Origin: Pipra filicauda
Taxonomy: Eukaryota; Chordata; Aves; Passeriformes; Pipridae
DNA length: 64,000 nucleotides
Assembly: GCF_003945595.2 (NCBI RefSeq)
Contig: NW_024104416.1
Span: forward strand, 558,001 to 622,000
Direction of reading: 5' to 3'
Positions 38,801 to 48,559 of the stretch are shown here, piece after piece (positions within the stretch are counted from its first letter, which is position 1; each line of letters starts with the position of its first letter). The notes beneath the pieces were generated by a model, which ran no database searches, was not told where the DNA came from, and worked only from the letters and a program-made list of their open reading frames with translations. The position numbers and the translations under genes were made by a program.

Positions 38801-41800
38801 CTAACCATACATGAACATGCTGTCATATCCTGCAGCCAAAAGATTCTGCACATCTTTCTCAGAGATCCTGGAACAGCTTGGCCGTTGTGTTTATCCCACT
38901 CTGTTTGAAGTAGCACCTGAACAGCCATAAAATAGGACTTAGCACTTCAGGGGGAGTAGCTGGAAGTTAACATGAGTAAACGCTGTGCCAGATGAGCTTT
39001 AAAGCATTATAACTTCATAGAAATGCTTCCTTAGGACTGGTGGTAATGCCCTTAATTTAGATATATGGATACATACGTAATATGCATCCATGCATAACAT
39101 AAATAATGTACAAGTATATGCTGTACATTTGTAGAGTTCAGATTCTTCACGTGTTTCCTCAATCACAGAGAAATAAATTTTGTTACAGCTGTTCCACAGT
39201 GTTTGTCTCAGCCAACACTGTTTTCTGGGGTAGATAATTGGTGGTTAGTTGGAATTCAGCTTTTTATGGTGGCTGTCTTGAGAACTAGGAAAAATGGGGA
39301 AATTTTGAAAGATAAAATCACATGAGGGAAAACTGGTAGCTGTTTCTTGAGGCACAACTCTTGTACTAGTTTGGGTTGTTAACTCAATTTGACTGCTCTT
39401 GGTTTTTTTCTACCTTAGTCCAGCTCATACAACTTTTTCCTCTTTGGAAGGAGGAGGAAAGATGAGTGCTGGCTTTAAATACTTCCCAAAGAAAAATAAA
39501 TTAAAGAGGGGAATAGCATAGTTTTGTTTGGATGGATTTTTTAAAGTTTCCTGTGTTGCTACTATGAGATCTGAAGATATTTTTAAGGCCATTCAGATAT
39601 TTGTCTTACAAATTGTCCACGAAAATGAGGTTTTTCTACAGCCTGGCAAGAACTTAGGAGAAATTTCTATCTAGCTTGGAATGCAAGAAAAACAAATTTT
39701 AATGTCTTTTAACTAATAGCTGAGAGAAAATTAATTTTGTTTTCTTTTTGTTTTAGCTAAAACAGAGCATAAAATAGAAACAATCGCTCCTCAGTTTTCC
39801 AAGGTGAAGGTTAAAGACTTCTTTCACAAGCTGGTATGTGACGTGCTAATGCTGACCAACCTTTGTCATTTTGATAGCAAGTATAAATTCACTCTGCTGT
39901 GAGAAAAGGGACACAAGTATTTTAGCCTGAAAAAATGATCCTGTAGTAACTGGTTTTTCGCTGAACTTATTGGAGAGATTATTCCTAGCTTTAGAGGTAT
40001 AAGTCCACTTGAGACTAGCAAAGAAAAAAAGTGGCATTTGTATGTGGCTTGCAGAGCATTCAGCCTTGATAACCTTCAGAAAAGTCCCATGGAGTCTTAA
40101 CAGATAATTGCACACAGCTTAAAGGTGGGGAGAAGCTGGTGGTGCTTGGAGATGGGCTGCAGGGTGTGTGACCTGGGCGTGACACAGCCAGGCTTTGGGA
40201 GTTCTGGTTGGGATCAGTAATACAGGATCTCAGAGCCCGCTGCAGCCAAAAGATTGTGCACACCTCCGAGATCCTGGGACAGCCTGGCCGTTGTGTTTAT
40301 CCCACTGTTTGGAGTAGCACCTGAACAGCCATAAAGCAGGACTTAGCACTTCAGGGGGAGTAGCTGGAAGTTAACACGAGTAAACTCTGTGCCAGATGAG
40401 CTTTAAAGCATTATAACTTAATAGAAATGCTTCCTTAGGACTGGCAGTGAACGTGCTGTGCCTGCTGTGTTCCCTGCAGGGCCCCCTGACGGTGTTCTCA
40501 GCCAAGCAGAGGTGGACGGCTCCACGCACCATTCGCATCCCCCAGGGAGCAGGAGAGCTCGGATTCCACCTCAAAGGGGGTTCACCAGTACAGATTTATT
40601 GTCTGGATCCAGTTTGTCCTGCAGCAGTAAGTACCCTGGGGCAATATTAACAGTTTCTGTGCAGACTCTGCCATAGCCATACACCTTAAATGTAACTTTA
40701 GCTTGTTCATACTGGTGTGTGGAGTATTTATTGAGTTCTATACACTAGAATAGTCAATTCATGTCATCTCAACACATTTTCAGTGCTATATACACTGTAG
40801 ATTAAGTTTGGGTATCCCTGACATCACATGAAACTAGAGTTGATTTCTTCCTCTGTTCACTCTTAGTAGTTAAAAAGTCACAAATAATAAAAGCAGGTGT
40901 TACTCCCTGTTTAATTCAGGAAGTTGAAGGGATAAATGCTTTAAAAAATAGCAACAAGAATAAGGATCAGGATCAGGAAGGGAAGACAAGGTAGCATGTG
41001 CCCAAAGAAAGAGAGGAAAGAACATTTTATTGGCTTGTAACCTATTGTTCTTTCAGGGGAAAATCCAAAGGGATAAAGCAGCATGCAGTGATGAGCACAG
41101 TTTAGCTCTAGAAAAGGCAGAAGCAACCACAGAAGGACAAATGAAAATAATGAAGAAGTAAACAGGGCAGAAAATATCTCATGGGCAGCGATAGGGTAGC
41201 AACAACCAGCGTTCATTTCCTTAAGGGGAAAAGCAAAAAGGACGTAAAAAGAGCCAACATTTGAGTATACCAGAATCACATTTATCGATGCTAACTCAAT
41301 AGGTAGTTTGGGTACTTGGAAAAGTTGCACATGTCTGGCTAGACAACGGGTTTGTAGCATCTAAGAGGGTAATGCCTTTAAGGCAGGTACTGTATGATGA
41401 CAAAAATGTTTTATGCATCTCCAAATTCAAGACAATAACCTGTGCACCATGTTTTGACAGTCGATGGGCCTGAAAGAAGGTGACTACATTGTTTCAGTCG
41501 GTGGCGTGGATTGCAAGTGGCTCGGAGTGAACGAGGTGCTGGAAAAACTGAGGAGTGTGGGAGAGCAGGCCCTGGAGATTAAGGTTATCAGTTGCCAGGA
41601 TACAGCAGCATCTTTGGTATGTCATGAGGCAAATATGTTCTGCAGACTGGAGATGTGAGAGTTTTTTTTACTTGCCTGCCTTCAGTCCCTGATCAGCGTT
41701 TACTTTCATGTAGTCAGATATCCCACTCTGCTAGGGAATATTTAAAGCCTTCAGGCAAGTGTTCAGTTTTAAACAATCTGCTTAAATCATTGTGCCTTGG

Positions 41801-43119
41801 CAAGGCAAAGTAGTCTGCGTGCATAAGAATGGTTGGGTGATGAGATTTTTTGTAGTGAAGCTACTCGAGATTAATTGCATTACAAATTTCAAGGCATAGT
41901 TTAGTTCCCCGAACTTGTCCTGGGGGATGAAAGTATTACCTTGTTCAACACTGGAAAAACCACAAGGAAACAACTACGGATGAAACAGAACATCCAAGAC
42001 CACATGTTTATTTTCTATGCACTGTTAACATAAAGGATCTGTGAGTTGTGTATTAGATCATGGACTAATGTACGTATTTTTTATTTTGGAGGACTTTAAC
42101 TGTCTAGTCAGTTACTAAACTGCTGTAGAAGCTTTAGACTGAGGGAAGGTCATCACAAGATTTAAAAATGTTAAGCTCTAAATAACTTAGTTGATGTGTG
42201 AAAGAACCTGTAGTTCAGCTAAATCCACTACTTCATGCTCCTGACATTCCCTGGCAAACCCAGGCGTTGAAATAGTGTTGCCTTAGAAGCCCTCAAGGTG
42301 CCCTTACTGCTGTTAGGTTTTCTTACTTTAAGAAGTTGATTTTCCTTATTGAAAATAAGGAATTACACACCTGCCATTCTAAGCTGCAAACTGGAAACAA
42401 AAGGCTGGGATATAATCAGATTGCTCCCGGGCACAGCTAAGATAAGACACAGAAGGCTGTGCCTTTCAGGTTTCCCAAAAGAATGTCCTACAGCAGCTCT
42501 TGTTGTCCTAGTTGGGATCACCATGGAACCTGTCCAGAGACAGCAAAATATTCCCCTTCAGATTTGTGCAAGAACTACATATTTCAGCTTGGTAGGGAGG
42601 CCAGGGTATATATTATATAGTTACCCTAGAAGCAATAAATGCTTAACGACCCATGGAAAGATTCCCAAGTTCCTTTCTGCTGTGCAGAGGATCCCCTTGG
42701 GTGTCCGTGTGCCAAACCCCGGGAGCACAGCACTGCCAAGGGCTCAGTAATGTCATTAGCCCAGAAAGCTGCCCTGCAAAGCTGCCTGCACAGTAACCTT
42801 TTGTTACTGGCAAATTCTGACCCACTTTGGGTGACCGGTTCTTACAATGCTTCTCTTTTTCCTACAGCATAGCAAGAGTGCAACTTACTCTGTGGGAATG
42901 CAGAAGACCTACTCTTTAATCTGCTTAGCCATGGACGAGGATAAAATCGATCAGACCAAGAAAGCCCCGCTGAAACTCCCTTTTCTAAGTTGGGGATCTA
43001 AAAACAGACAGAAAGCTGCAAGCACCCTCTGCCTGCCTTCAGCTGTGGCTGGAAGTTCTCAGACTAAGAAGAAGCTTTTACCCTTCACACTTCTGAACAC
43101 GGAAAGTTCATTGTACTGA
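14861..43119 (+). CDS. RHPN2: RHPN2, rhophilin-2, complete 15-exon coding sequence
   Basis: This is a Rho-GTP-binding scaffold protein. Coding exons are 14861-14929, 24210-24325, 28113-28241, 31049-31124, 31854-31931, 32615-32739, 33665-33831, 36104-36291, 37547-37703, 38155-38274, 38371-38565, 39757-39833, 40480-40626, 41461-41616 and 42868-43119 (stop TGA 43117-43119). All introns are GT-AG, phases agree, and the total is 2,052 nt or 683 residues, against 686 in human. An HR1 Rho-binding region spans about residues 30-105 ([18 protein letters not shown]), a BRO1 domain about 110-465 ([40 protein letters not shown]), and a PDZ domain about 512-595 ([31 protein letters not shown]). The C-terminus ends LLNTESSLY, close to human. 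The join of exons 9 and 10 gives HELQPG where human has HQVKPG. It is head-to-head with GPATCH1 and tail-to-tail with FAAP24. Confidence 0.97.
14948..15020 (+). repeat. Four long G runs with identical 10-nt spacers (G-quadruplex candidate)
   Basis: G runs of 7, 9, 8 and 7 bases lie at 14960-14966, 14977-14985, 14996-15003 and 15014-15020. Each neighbouring pair is separated by the same spacer CTCCGTGCCC. The array starts about 20-30 nt inside RHPN2 intron 1 on the transcribed-sense strand, so both DNA and pre-mRNA could form a four-stranded structure. Assembly errors in G runs are possible. Confidence 0.85.
15434..15650 (+). mobile_element. CR1 LINE 3' tail fragment
   Basis: Typical CR1 3'-end landmarks occur in order: GGAATGGGTTGCCCAGGGAG, then GTCCCTGGAGGTTTTTAAG, then TTGGACTTGATGATCTCGGA, ending TTCCAACCCGGTTGATTCTG plus a short GATCCTACGATTC tail. 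It is strongly 5'-truncated, has no coding capacity, and lies in sense orientation in RHPN2 intron 1. Confidence 0.93.
24564..25225 (-). mobile_element. Fossil C-terminal tail of a non-CR1 non-LTR reverse transcriptase
   Basis: On the minus strand the translation reads [16 protein letters not shown], then [48 protein letters not shown] and WRHTIYKAA. This matches the order (FHxRCLRxILxIxW, [20 protein letters not shown], LLYGEL, RYKD, WR) seen downstream of the polymerase core in RTE-like elements of many animals. There is a stop before ERFHQR and a frameshift between SRMKDQ and [10 protein letters not shown]. About 150 codons downstream of the shift remain open. It lies antisense in RHPN2 intron 2. 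Class assignment to RTE or a relative is from memory. Confidence 0.65.
26880..26960. repeat. AT-rich TTATTTA low-complexity tract in RHPN2 intron 2
   Basis: Short imperfect repeats of TTTATTTATT and TATATTATTT fill this stretch. The rest of intron 2 (24326-28112), apart from the retrotransposon fossil, shows nothing I can name. Confidence 0.75.
29080..29346. repeat. T/G-rich tandem array in RHPN2 intron 3
   Basis: A T-rich leader is followed by about six units of about 24 bp of the form GGGGGGTCTTTGTGTGTGTG (29150-29290), then a poly-T run of about 25 bases (about 29322-29345). Open frames on both strands here encode only repetitive C/V/G/F or T/H/K/P strings and are artefacts of the repeat. 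Confidence 0.9.
38588..38799 (+). mobile_element. CR1 LINE 3' tail fragment beside RHPN2 exon 11 donor
   Basis: The CR1 landmarks GAGATTCTTTCCAGAGAGGG, ATTGGAATGGGTTGCCCAGG, CCTGGAGGTTTTTAAGAACA and TTGGACCTGATGATCTCAGA occur in order and end in GATTCTATGATTCTGTGAT. It is 5'-truncated and in sense orientation. Its start lies only about 23 bp downstream of the exon 11 splice donor (38566). Confidence 0.95.
38830..39040 (+). repeat. Duplicated block, copy A (RHPN2 intron 11)
   Basis: This 211-bp segment, from CTGCAGCCAAAAGATT to GCTTCCTTAGGACTGG, recurs at 40240-40444 in the same orientation. By eye the copies differ at about a dozen positions plus about 6 bp of small gaps. Copy A follows the CR1 tail after about 30 bp. 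It is not a repeat family that I recognise. Confidence 0.93.
40240..40444 (+). repeat. Duplicated block, copy B (RHPN2 intron 12)
   Basis: This is the second copy of the block at 38830-39040. Shared landmarks are GGCCGTTGTGTTTATCCCAC, AGCACTTCAGGGGGAGTAGC and GAGCTTTAAAGCATTATAAC. It ends 35 bp before RHPN2 exon 13, so the branch-point region of intron 12 may lie at or just beyond its edge. Exon 12 (39757-39833) lies between the two copies. Confidence 0.93.
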
Positions 43120-43165
43120 ATCTTCCAGAAGGATCTGTTAACGTGACGCTTCTGTTTAAAATGTA

Positions 43166-43208
43166 TATAAAAATCAATTTTACCTTTATAAAAATCAATT
43201 TTATCTTT
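43166..43208. repeat. 21-bp tandem duplication in the RHPN2 3' UTR
   Basis: TATAAAAATCAATTTTA starts at 43166 and again at 43187, with one difference in the spacer (CCTT against TCTT). Confidence 0.9.
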
Positions 43209-44295
43209 ATATATGTGTGTATAAACTCAGACAAATACCGTTGGACTTCATTTGCCTGTGCATTGAGACACTGATGAAGGTCAGAGCCTGGCAAAGACTG
43301 TAAAACTGAAGTATTTGAAGGTCAGAATGAAGTGGTTTGGGAGGTATGCAATAACAATATGTAGAGGATAAGTTGCTTACATGAGGACTGGATTCCTTTG
43401 GAATTTCAAGATACAGTTTATCATGACTAATTTTTTATGACTAGGCTAGATGGGAGTTATTTATTACAAACTTGATGCTGCATGCAAAACAATAGGGGAC
43501 ACTTTAAAGGATGATTTTGCTCTTAAAGTCTTAGAGTTAATAATAAGTCGCTTAACACTACTTTAATCTTAAACCACAAATGAGAGAGAATAATGTTATT
43601 CAGAGAAACTAACCTTGTGCCAAGGGGTGGTGTCATAGCATTGTGGTTTTTATGCAGACACTTGGTGTGTTCTGCTGAATAGGTAATTTAATTCTGGAAG
43701 AGAATTAGAAGGCTTAAAATTTAAAATATCTTCTGAACTCCAAAAGGCTTGTACTCTGCTCTTTTTCTAGGTTACATTTTAAATGCCTGCTGATGCAATT
43801 GTTAAAAACAGGCTTTATTCCAAATGACATTATTTAACCTACTTACCTTGAGACTTGTATCTTATTAGTCTTGATAAAATGAATTAGCTGTGAAACAAAT
43901 CTCAAAGTGGACATATTATAGTATATTAATCAAGAATATATAAATTGCAGTGATGAGGAAAAGAGTGCTTGTGCAAGTGGCAGAATATTTATTTACTATC
44001 ATATCAAATCCTTCTGTCCTTGGAAAAATTCATGAGCAGCTATACATATATAGTAAGGAGGGAGACAAGGACAACTGGTGAGCATTTCTTTGAGATTCTT
44101 CTCTTTTCTAAATGAACTGAAAATTGCTAACACTGTAGTGTTAGTTACCATTGCCATCTACAGAGTAGATATATGCTGTTTGATACTCAAAACTTAAATA
44201 AGGAGAGTTTGCATCTTGGTGTAAACTTGAAAGCTGTCGTTTATTTTTAGTTTCTTATGTAGTAGGTGTAAATATCTTGATGACATTTATTTAAG

Positions 44296-44301
44296 AATAA
44301 A
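44296..44301 (+). terminator. RHPN2: Candidate RHPN2 poly(A) signal AATAAA
   Basis: A canonical hexamer about 1.18 kb after the RHPN2 stop, ahead of a T-rich stretch. It is a candidate only; hexamers are common in AT-rich DNA. Confidence 0.5.
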
Positions 44302-45069
44302 AATCAGATGCTGTCACTTAGTAGTAGCTTTTTGAATGATACAGCATAATTTACAGGTTTTTGCTATTTACTGTTGCTGTGCCTCGTGTATTTCTGTGAT
44401 GTTGCTTACAAATATCTAAAAAACTTTCTTAAAAGTTTGTATTGGACAGTACAGGAACTTAAGAGTTTAAAAGTGGCTTCCTTATAAAGAGTATAAATAT
44501 ATTTCTAGAGTTTCCCTATAAAAGTTACATAAAAAACTTAATACTCTTTCCCATGTATTTGTAGTTGGGCTGCTTTTACACACCCAAGCACCAGTGGGCA
44601 GATACTGATATTCCATTCACAAGAGATTCACTTTGCCTGGGGGGCTGAAATGGCTCTCCAAGTAACAAAATCTTTAGCAAAGTCACCTGAATGCCCCTTC
44701 TAGCTCTTCATTTCTCTCAGTTCTGTTGCAGATATTCCTGTTCCAGTCCTCTTGCAGATATTTCCCCTCTTAGCTGCATCATTAACTGCCTTCCTCCTCC
44801 CCTCATCACAGTCCTTGGGGAAAGGTTGGGCCGAGGGTCTTTTTAAATTTAAAACACTCCTCAATTCAAGTCAAAACTTCTCTGTTTTCTGTCAGCTAAC
44901 TAAAGAATCATTCTACACTGAGTGGTAGCCAACTTGCAGGGAAATTAGTGTGTGCCTTATGTTCTTGCTCAGAGCAGAGGAATATTTGTAACAATTAGTT
45001 AGCACCCTGCAGTAGTTGCCAGCCGTGATTATAAAAACTACCATAATACGTGATTATTAAAACCAAAAT

Positions 45070-45075
45070 TTTATT
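45070..45075 (-). terminator. FAAP24: Candidate FAAP24 poly(A) signal
   Basis: TTTATT on the plus strand reads AATAAA on the minus strand, about 52 bp beyond the FAAP24 stop codon (45128-45130). This would give a very short 3' UTR. Confidence 0.6.
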
Positions 45076-45127
45076 ATTCACAAGAAAAAAAACCCATACA
45101 AAAAGTCTGTCTTTGCAAAATAGCGTG

Positions 45128-47433
45128 TCAGGAACAGAGAAAGGCATGAATTTGTTGTGCTGCTGTTTGCCCAACTACTTGCTCCAGCTCGCTGATGGAC
45201 GCGTTACAAAGCCGGTGGATGCTCCCAAAGTGCTGCAGTAGAAGCAGAGCTTTTGTTTTCCCGACTCCCGGGATGTGCTGCGCTGTCTGGAACAGCGCTG
45301 GCTCTGCCAGCTGAGGTCGCTGCTTGCGCAGGAAGGGGTTGGTGCCCTGATCCCGGCTCTGCTCCCGCACCTGCAGCCAAACACAGCCGTGAGCCAACCG
45401 AGCAGGAGCTCTGCTCTCAGCCTTTAAAGTTGGTTCTTTCATGGCAAAGCAGGTCAGGGCAATCACCGGGAAGTTTTAGAAACGAGCTCCCTGCTTCTGT
45501 GTGTGCCCTGATTTTGATGCAGTTCCACAAAGTCTCACTAGGGAACGGTTTCTTAATGAAAACAATGATTTTTGTCATCTTTTTGATGCAGAGAAAGGCT
45601 AAACAATATAAGAACAATTTCCTTAGCCTTAGAGAAAGCAAAACCTCAAGTTGGTTTTGACAGAGAACTTAAGTGAGGTTGCCTAATGCTATCTAGTGGT
45701 ACCTCGGTGCAAGATCACAGGAAAAAAATCCAGGATCATATTGTTCAACCTTTTTTTCCTTGTTTCTTGTTCCCAAAGGAGCCCTCTTCCCACTGAGCTA
45801 TACCCCCATATCACTGTTGCAGGAGATTTATTCCTTACATTCAAACAATGTCGTGCTCCTTTAAGATCCCAGCTATCCCAGATCGAGAGCTTTCCCACAT
45901 GCCCCACATTTTAAAAATATTTGCCCACTAACACAGACACTCACCAGCTGAACAATGAGCTGAGCAGCTTCTCCTTGATTTGCCACAGGAAGCAACACCA
46001 TTCCAAGTTCGAGTACAACGAGTTTCTGTACTGCTGAGAAGTACTGATCACTTATTTGGGTTTTCTCTACAATTACAAGTCCCCTGAGATTGCTGCCCTG
46101 TATTGAAAGGGAAAAAAGAAGAAAAGACCTTGTTAATGACAAGCTGATGCAACATAACAGAGTGAAATTCTTTCAAGTATGAGCTGCCTGATGGCAAATC
46201 AGAGGAAGAACAGAAGTTGCAGCAGCATTACTGAGGTTTAATGCAGCACCATCCCACAGCTTCAGAATGATTCAGCTTTCCAGTGGAAACTATCTTAAAA
46301 GTTTAGCTAGAATGTAAAAATAACACAAGGAGAATGTTTTCAGAAGCACAGAATAAACAAATATCAACTGAAACCTTTTTATTTAGCACTTACATTTCTA
46401 AACCTCACCAATCTTCGTTTGAATTCATCCCCTGCAACCAAATCTGCTTCAGAAATATATAAAATGCAAGTTCTATTGGAAAGATGAAAGTCCACCAGTC
46501 CCAGGCCATCTTCAAAAATGAGTTTGACTTTCCCTTAAGGTGAGATTGTTGTAAGAAAAATACAGTGGTTAAAAACAAACAATTACTGATATATATATAT
46601 ATAAAACAGTAACTAAAAAAATTATATACTATAGTTATATATATACACTATAAATATAAATATATACTAATATATAACATATAAATATATATAAAGTATA
46701 TATAATATGAAATATATACTATATTTTTATATAGTATATTTATAGTATATATACTATACAACTACTATAACAATTACTGCACAGCACAACCTTCCTGATG
46801 TGTCAATAATCCTAGTGACCTCACAATGAACTTTATATTCTGTAAAAGCCTTTCTTCTCCTTAAGTAAAACTGAGACAAACAATCCAAAGCACTGTGTGA
46901 TGTACTTTGGTAATGCCAATTAATAGCACTCCAGATCTGTAAGTGTTGTAGCTGCTCAGTAAACTCTGAGCTTGAACAAAAATATCACACACTTTTCTGG
47001 GAGGATCATCCTGGTTTAGTTTGCTGTGCCAAGAGATGACAGCACAGGATCAGTATCCATGTCTAGTGGAGATGCACAACCACAAAGCCCCACAAGAGCA
47101 GATTCTGCTGCTTCTCTTCAGTGCTCTGCACCCATGAGCACATGACAGAGCTGATCACACAGATATATCACAGGATTCTTCAGTAAAAAAAACGTACCAC
47201 AAATCTGGGACCAGTCAGGCACAGATTAATGCATATTCCAGCCATTCTTAACACTACTGGGTGATAGACGGGCAATGCTTTGCCAGAACTGTTTGTCCTC
47301 TTCCAATTTGTTTGTGCTTACCTTGTAGCCTTTGGGCTACCTCTGACCCTCTCCACTTCTCATTTCCAATTACATGACCATAAGGGACAACTACAGATCC
47401 TGCTGTCACAGGGAAGTTTGCTTTTGTTGTCAT
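45128..47433 (-). CDS. FAAP24: FAAP24, Fanconi anaemia core complex-associated protein, complete
   Basis: FAAP24 is the DNA-binding partner of FANCM in the Fanconi anaemia core complex and acts in the nucleus on stalled forks and crosslinks. Coding exons on the minus strand are 47322-47433, 46394-46533, 45945-46097 and 45128-45370, with canonical GT-AG introns. They total 648 nt or 215 residues, the same length as human. The N-terminal ERCC4-like pseudonuclease part carries GHVIGNEKWRGSEVAQ, CILYISEADLVAGDEF and LVIVEKTQISDQYF. The C-terminal tandem helix-hairpin-helix part carries IPGVGKTKALLLLQHFGS and SISELEQVVGQTAAQQIHAF and ends LCS. The start ATG at 47431-47433 is preceded by an in-frame TGA within the same exon, so no longer N-terminus is possible on this transcript. 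It is divergent from CEP89 and tail-to-tail with RHPN2. Confidence 0.96.
45783..45807 (-). pseudogene. tRNA-Cys-like 5' fragment
   Basis: The minus strand reads GGGGGTATAGCTCAGTGG then GAAGAG, matching the acceptor 5' strand and D-arm (internal A box) of vertebrate tRNA-Cys over 18 consecutive bases. The anticodon arm, a good B box and the 3' acceptor strand are not recognisable downstream. It is therefore a fragment or strongly decayed copy in FAAP24 intron 3 and not a working tRNA gene. Confidence 0.5.
46586..46765. repeat. AT-only microsatellite tract in FAAP24 intron 1-2 region
   Basis: An irregular (TA)n run with TATATAGTATATATAC-like motifs, nearly free of G and C, lies in the intron between the first and second coding exons of FAAP24. 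Many segments are self-complementary, so the tract could extrude hairpins. Confidence 0.9.
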
Positions 47434-47474
47434 CAGGACTCCTTTCAAATCTTTACTTCAGTAGCAGTTACACC
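47434..47474 (-). other. FAAP24: FAAP24 5' UTR part of the first coding exon
   Basis: A good acceptor (TTTCCTTCTAG, minus strand) ends at 47475, which puts the exon start at 47474 with 41 nt of untranslated sequence before the ATG. An in-frame TGA lies inside this segment. Confidence 0.7.
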
Positions 47475-47996
47475 CTAGAAGGAAACGTGGAAGGGACAGT
47501 AACATATTTTAAAAACCTGTTGCAAACTTACATATTTTAATCATAAACTTAAGATGCAATATTCTAGAAGAGACACTTATCTCCTTCCCCAAGACTCCTT
47601 ACAGTTATGGTTAGCATATCAAAACCAGTCAGCAGCTCTGTTCACCTGAACACAGGCTGCTGGCTTCAAATTCCACTTCCAGCTTTACCACTAAGTCTGA
47701 AAAATGTCTGAATTAAAATACAGGGATGGTGGAAAACCCCACACTGCCTCTCCCACGCCTTCATCCACCCTCCTGGGAGAAAGTCTGCTGGAATTGCAAA
47801 GCCGACTCCTGAGGCACCTCCAGCCACAGCTGGTGGGAGTCTCCAGACACATTATTAGAAGGGAATTGCTGGAAGAGATTATTGTCAGGTTTGCCAGCCT
47901 TATATGATGTTCTGACTTCAGGGGCACCTGGGAGTCTGGGAGGCCAAGGCATGATTTGAGGAGACACCACAGACAAGACAGTACTGCTGCAAACAC

Positions 47997-48541
47997 AGAA
48001 TCACAGAACCAACCAGGCTGGAAAAGACCTCTGAGATCATCAAGCCCAACGTGTGACCCAACCCCACCCTGTCACCCAGCCCATGGCACTGATGCCACAT
48101 CCAGTCTGTCCTTAAACACCTCCAGGGACGGGGACTCCATCCCTCCCTGGGCAGCCCCTTCCAACGCCTCATCACTCTCTCTGTAAAGAACTTCTTCCTG
48201 ATGGCCAACCTAAACCTCTCCTGGCACAGCTTAAGGCTGTGACCTACTGCCGGTTCCTGGGAGCAGACCCCGATTCCCCCCTGGCTCCCCCCTCCTGTCA
48301 GGAGTTGTAGAGAGTGAGGAGGTCTCCCCTGAGCCTCCTCCTCTCCAGGCTGAACCACCCCAGCTCCCTCAGTTTCTCCTCACAGCACTTGTGCTCCAGA
48401 CCCTTCACCAGCCTCGCTGCTCTTCTCTGGACCTGTTCCGGCCCCTCAGCATCCTTCCCAAACCTAGGGGACCAAAAGTGGACACGGCACTCGAGGCGCG
48501 GCCTCCCCAGCGCCGAGCATGGGGCAGAATCACTTCCCCGG
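47997..48541 (-). mobile_element. CR1 LINE fragment in FAAP24 intron 1, minus orientation
   Basis: The plus strand begins with the reverse complement of the CR1 terminus (CAGAATCACAGAACCAACCA), then GGAAAAGACCTCTGAGATCA, CTGTAAAGAACTTCTTCCTG, CTCCTCTCCAGGCTGAACCA and CTTCTCTGGACCTGTTCCGG. It ends near GGCAGAATCACTTCCCC. At about 545 bp it is the longest CR1 piece in the window, but it is still 5'-truncated. It lies sense to FAAP24, between its predicted first splice donor (48602) and the first coding exon. Confidence 0.95.
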
Positions 48542-48559
48542 TCACAGATCCGCGCACAG

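Larger units (their letters stand above)
43120..44320 (+). other. RHPN2: RHPN2 3' untranslated region (predicted)
   Basis: Sequence after the stop codon is AT-rich without further exons. It includes the AU-rich nonamer TTATTTATT at 43457-43465, a 21-bp tandem duplication at 43166-43208, and a canonical AATAAA at 44296-44301 that is the best poly(A) signal candidate. The 3' end is inferred; other sites are possible. Between about 44.32 and 45.06 kb I see no gene. Confidence 0.55.

Noticed and set aside
40941..41360. A 139-codon minus-strand frame in RHPN2 intron 13
   Set aside because: It is hydrophobic from A-rich plus-strand DNA read in reverse, with no recognised family.
45783..45855. A complete tRNA-Cys gene
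   Set aside because: Only the 5' half matches. No cysteine anticodon loop, T-arm or closing acceptor strand follows.
47322..47448. A FAAP24 start six codons upstream at a TTG
   Set aside because: A non-ATG start is not needed. The ATG at 47433 matches the family N-terminus in length, and an in-frame TGA lies upstream.
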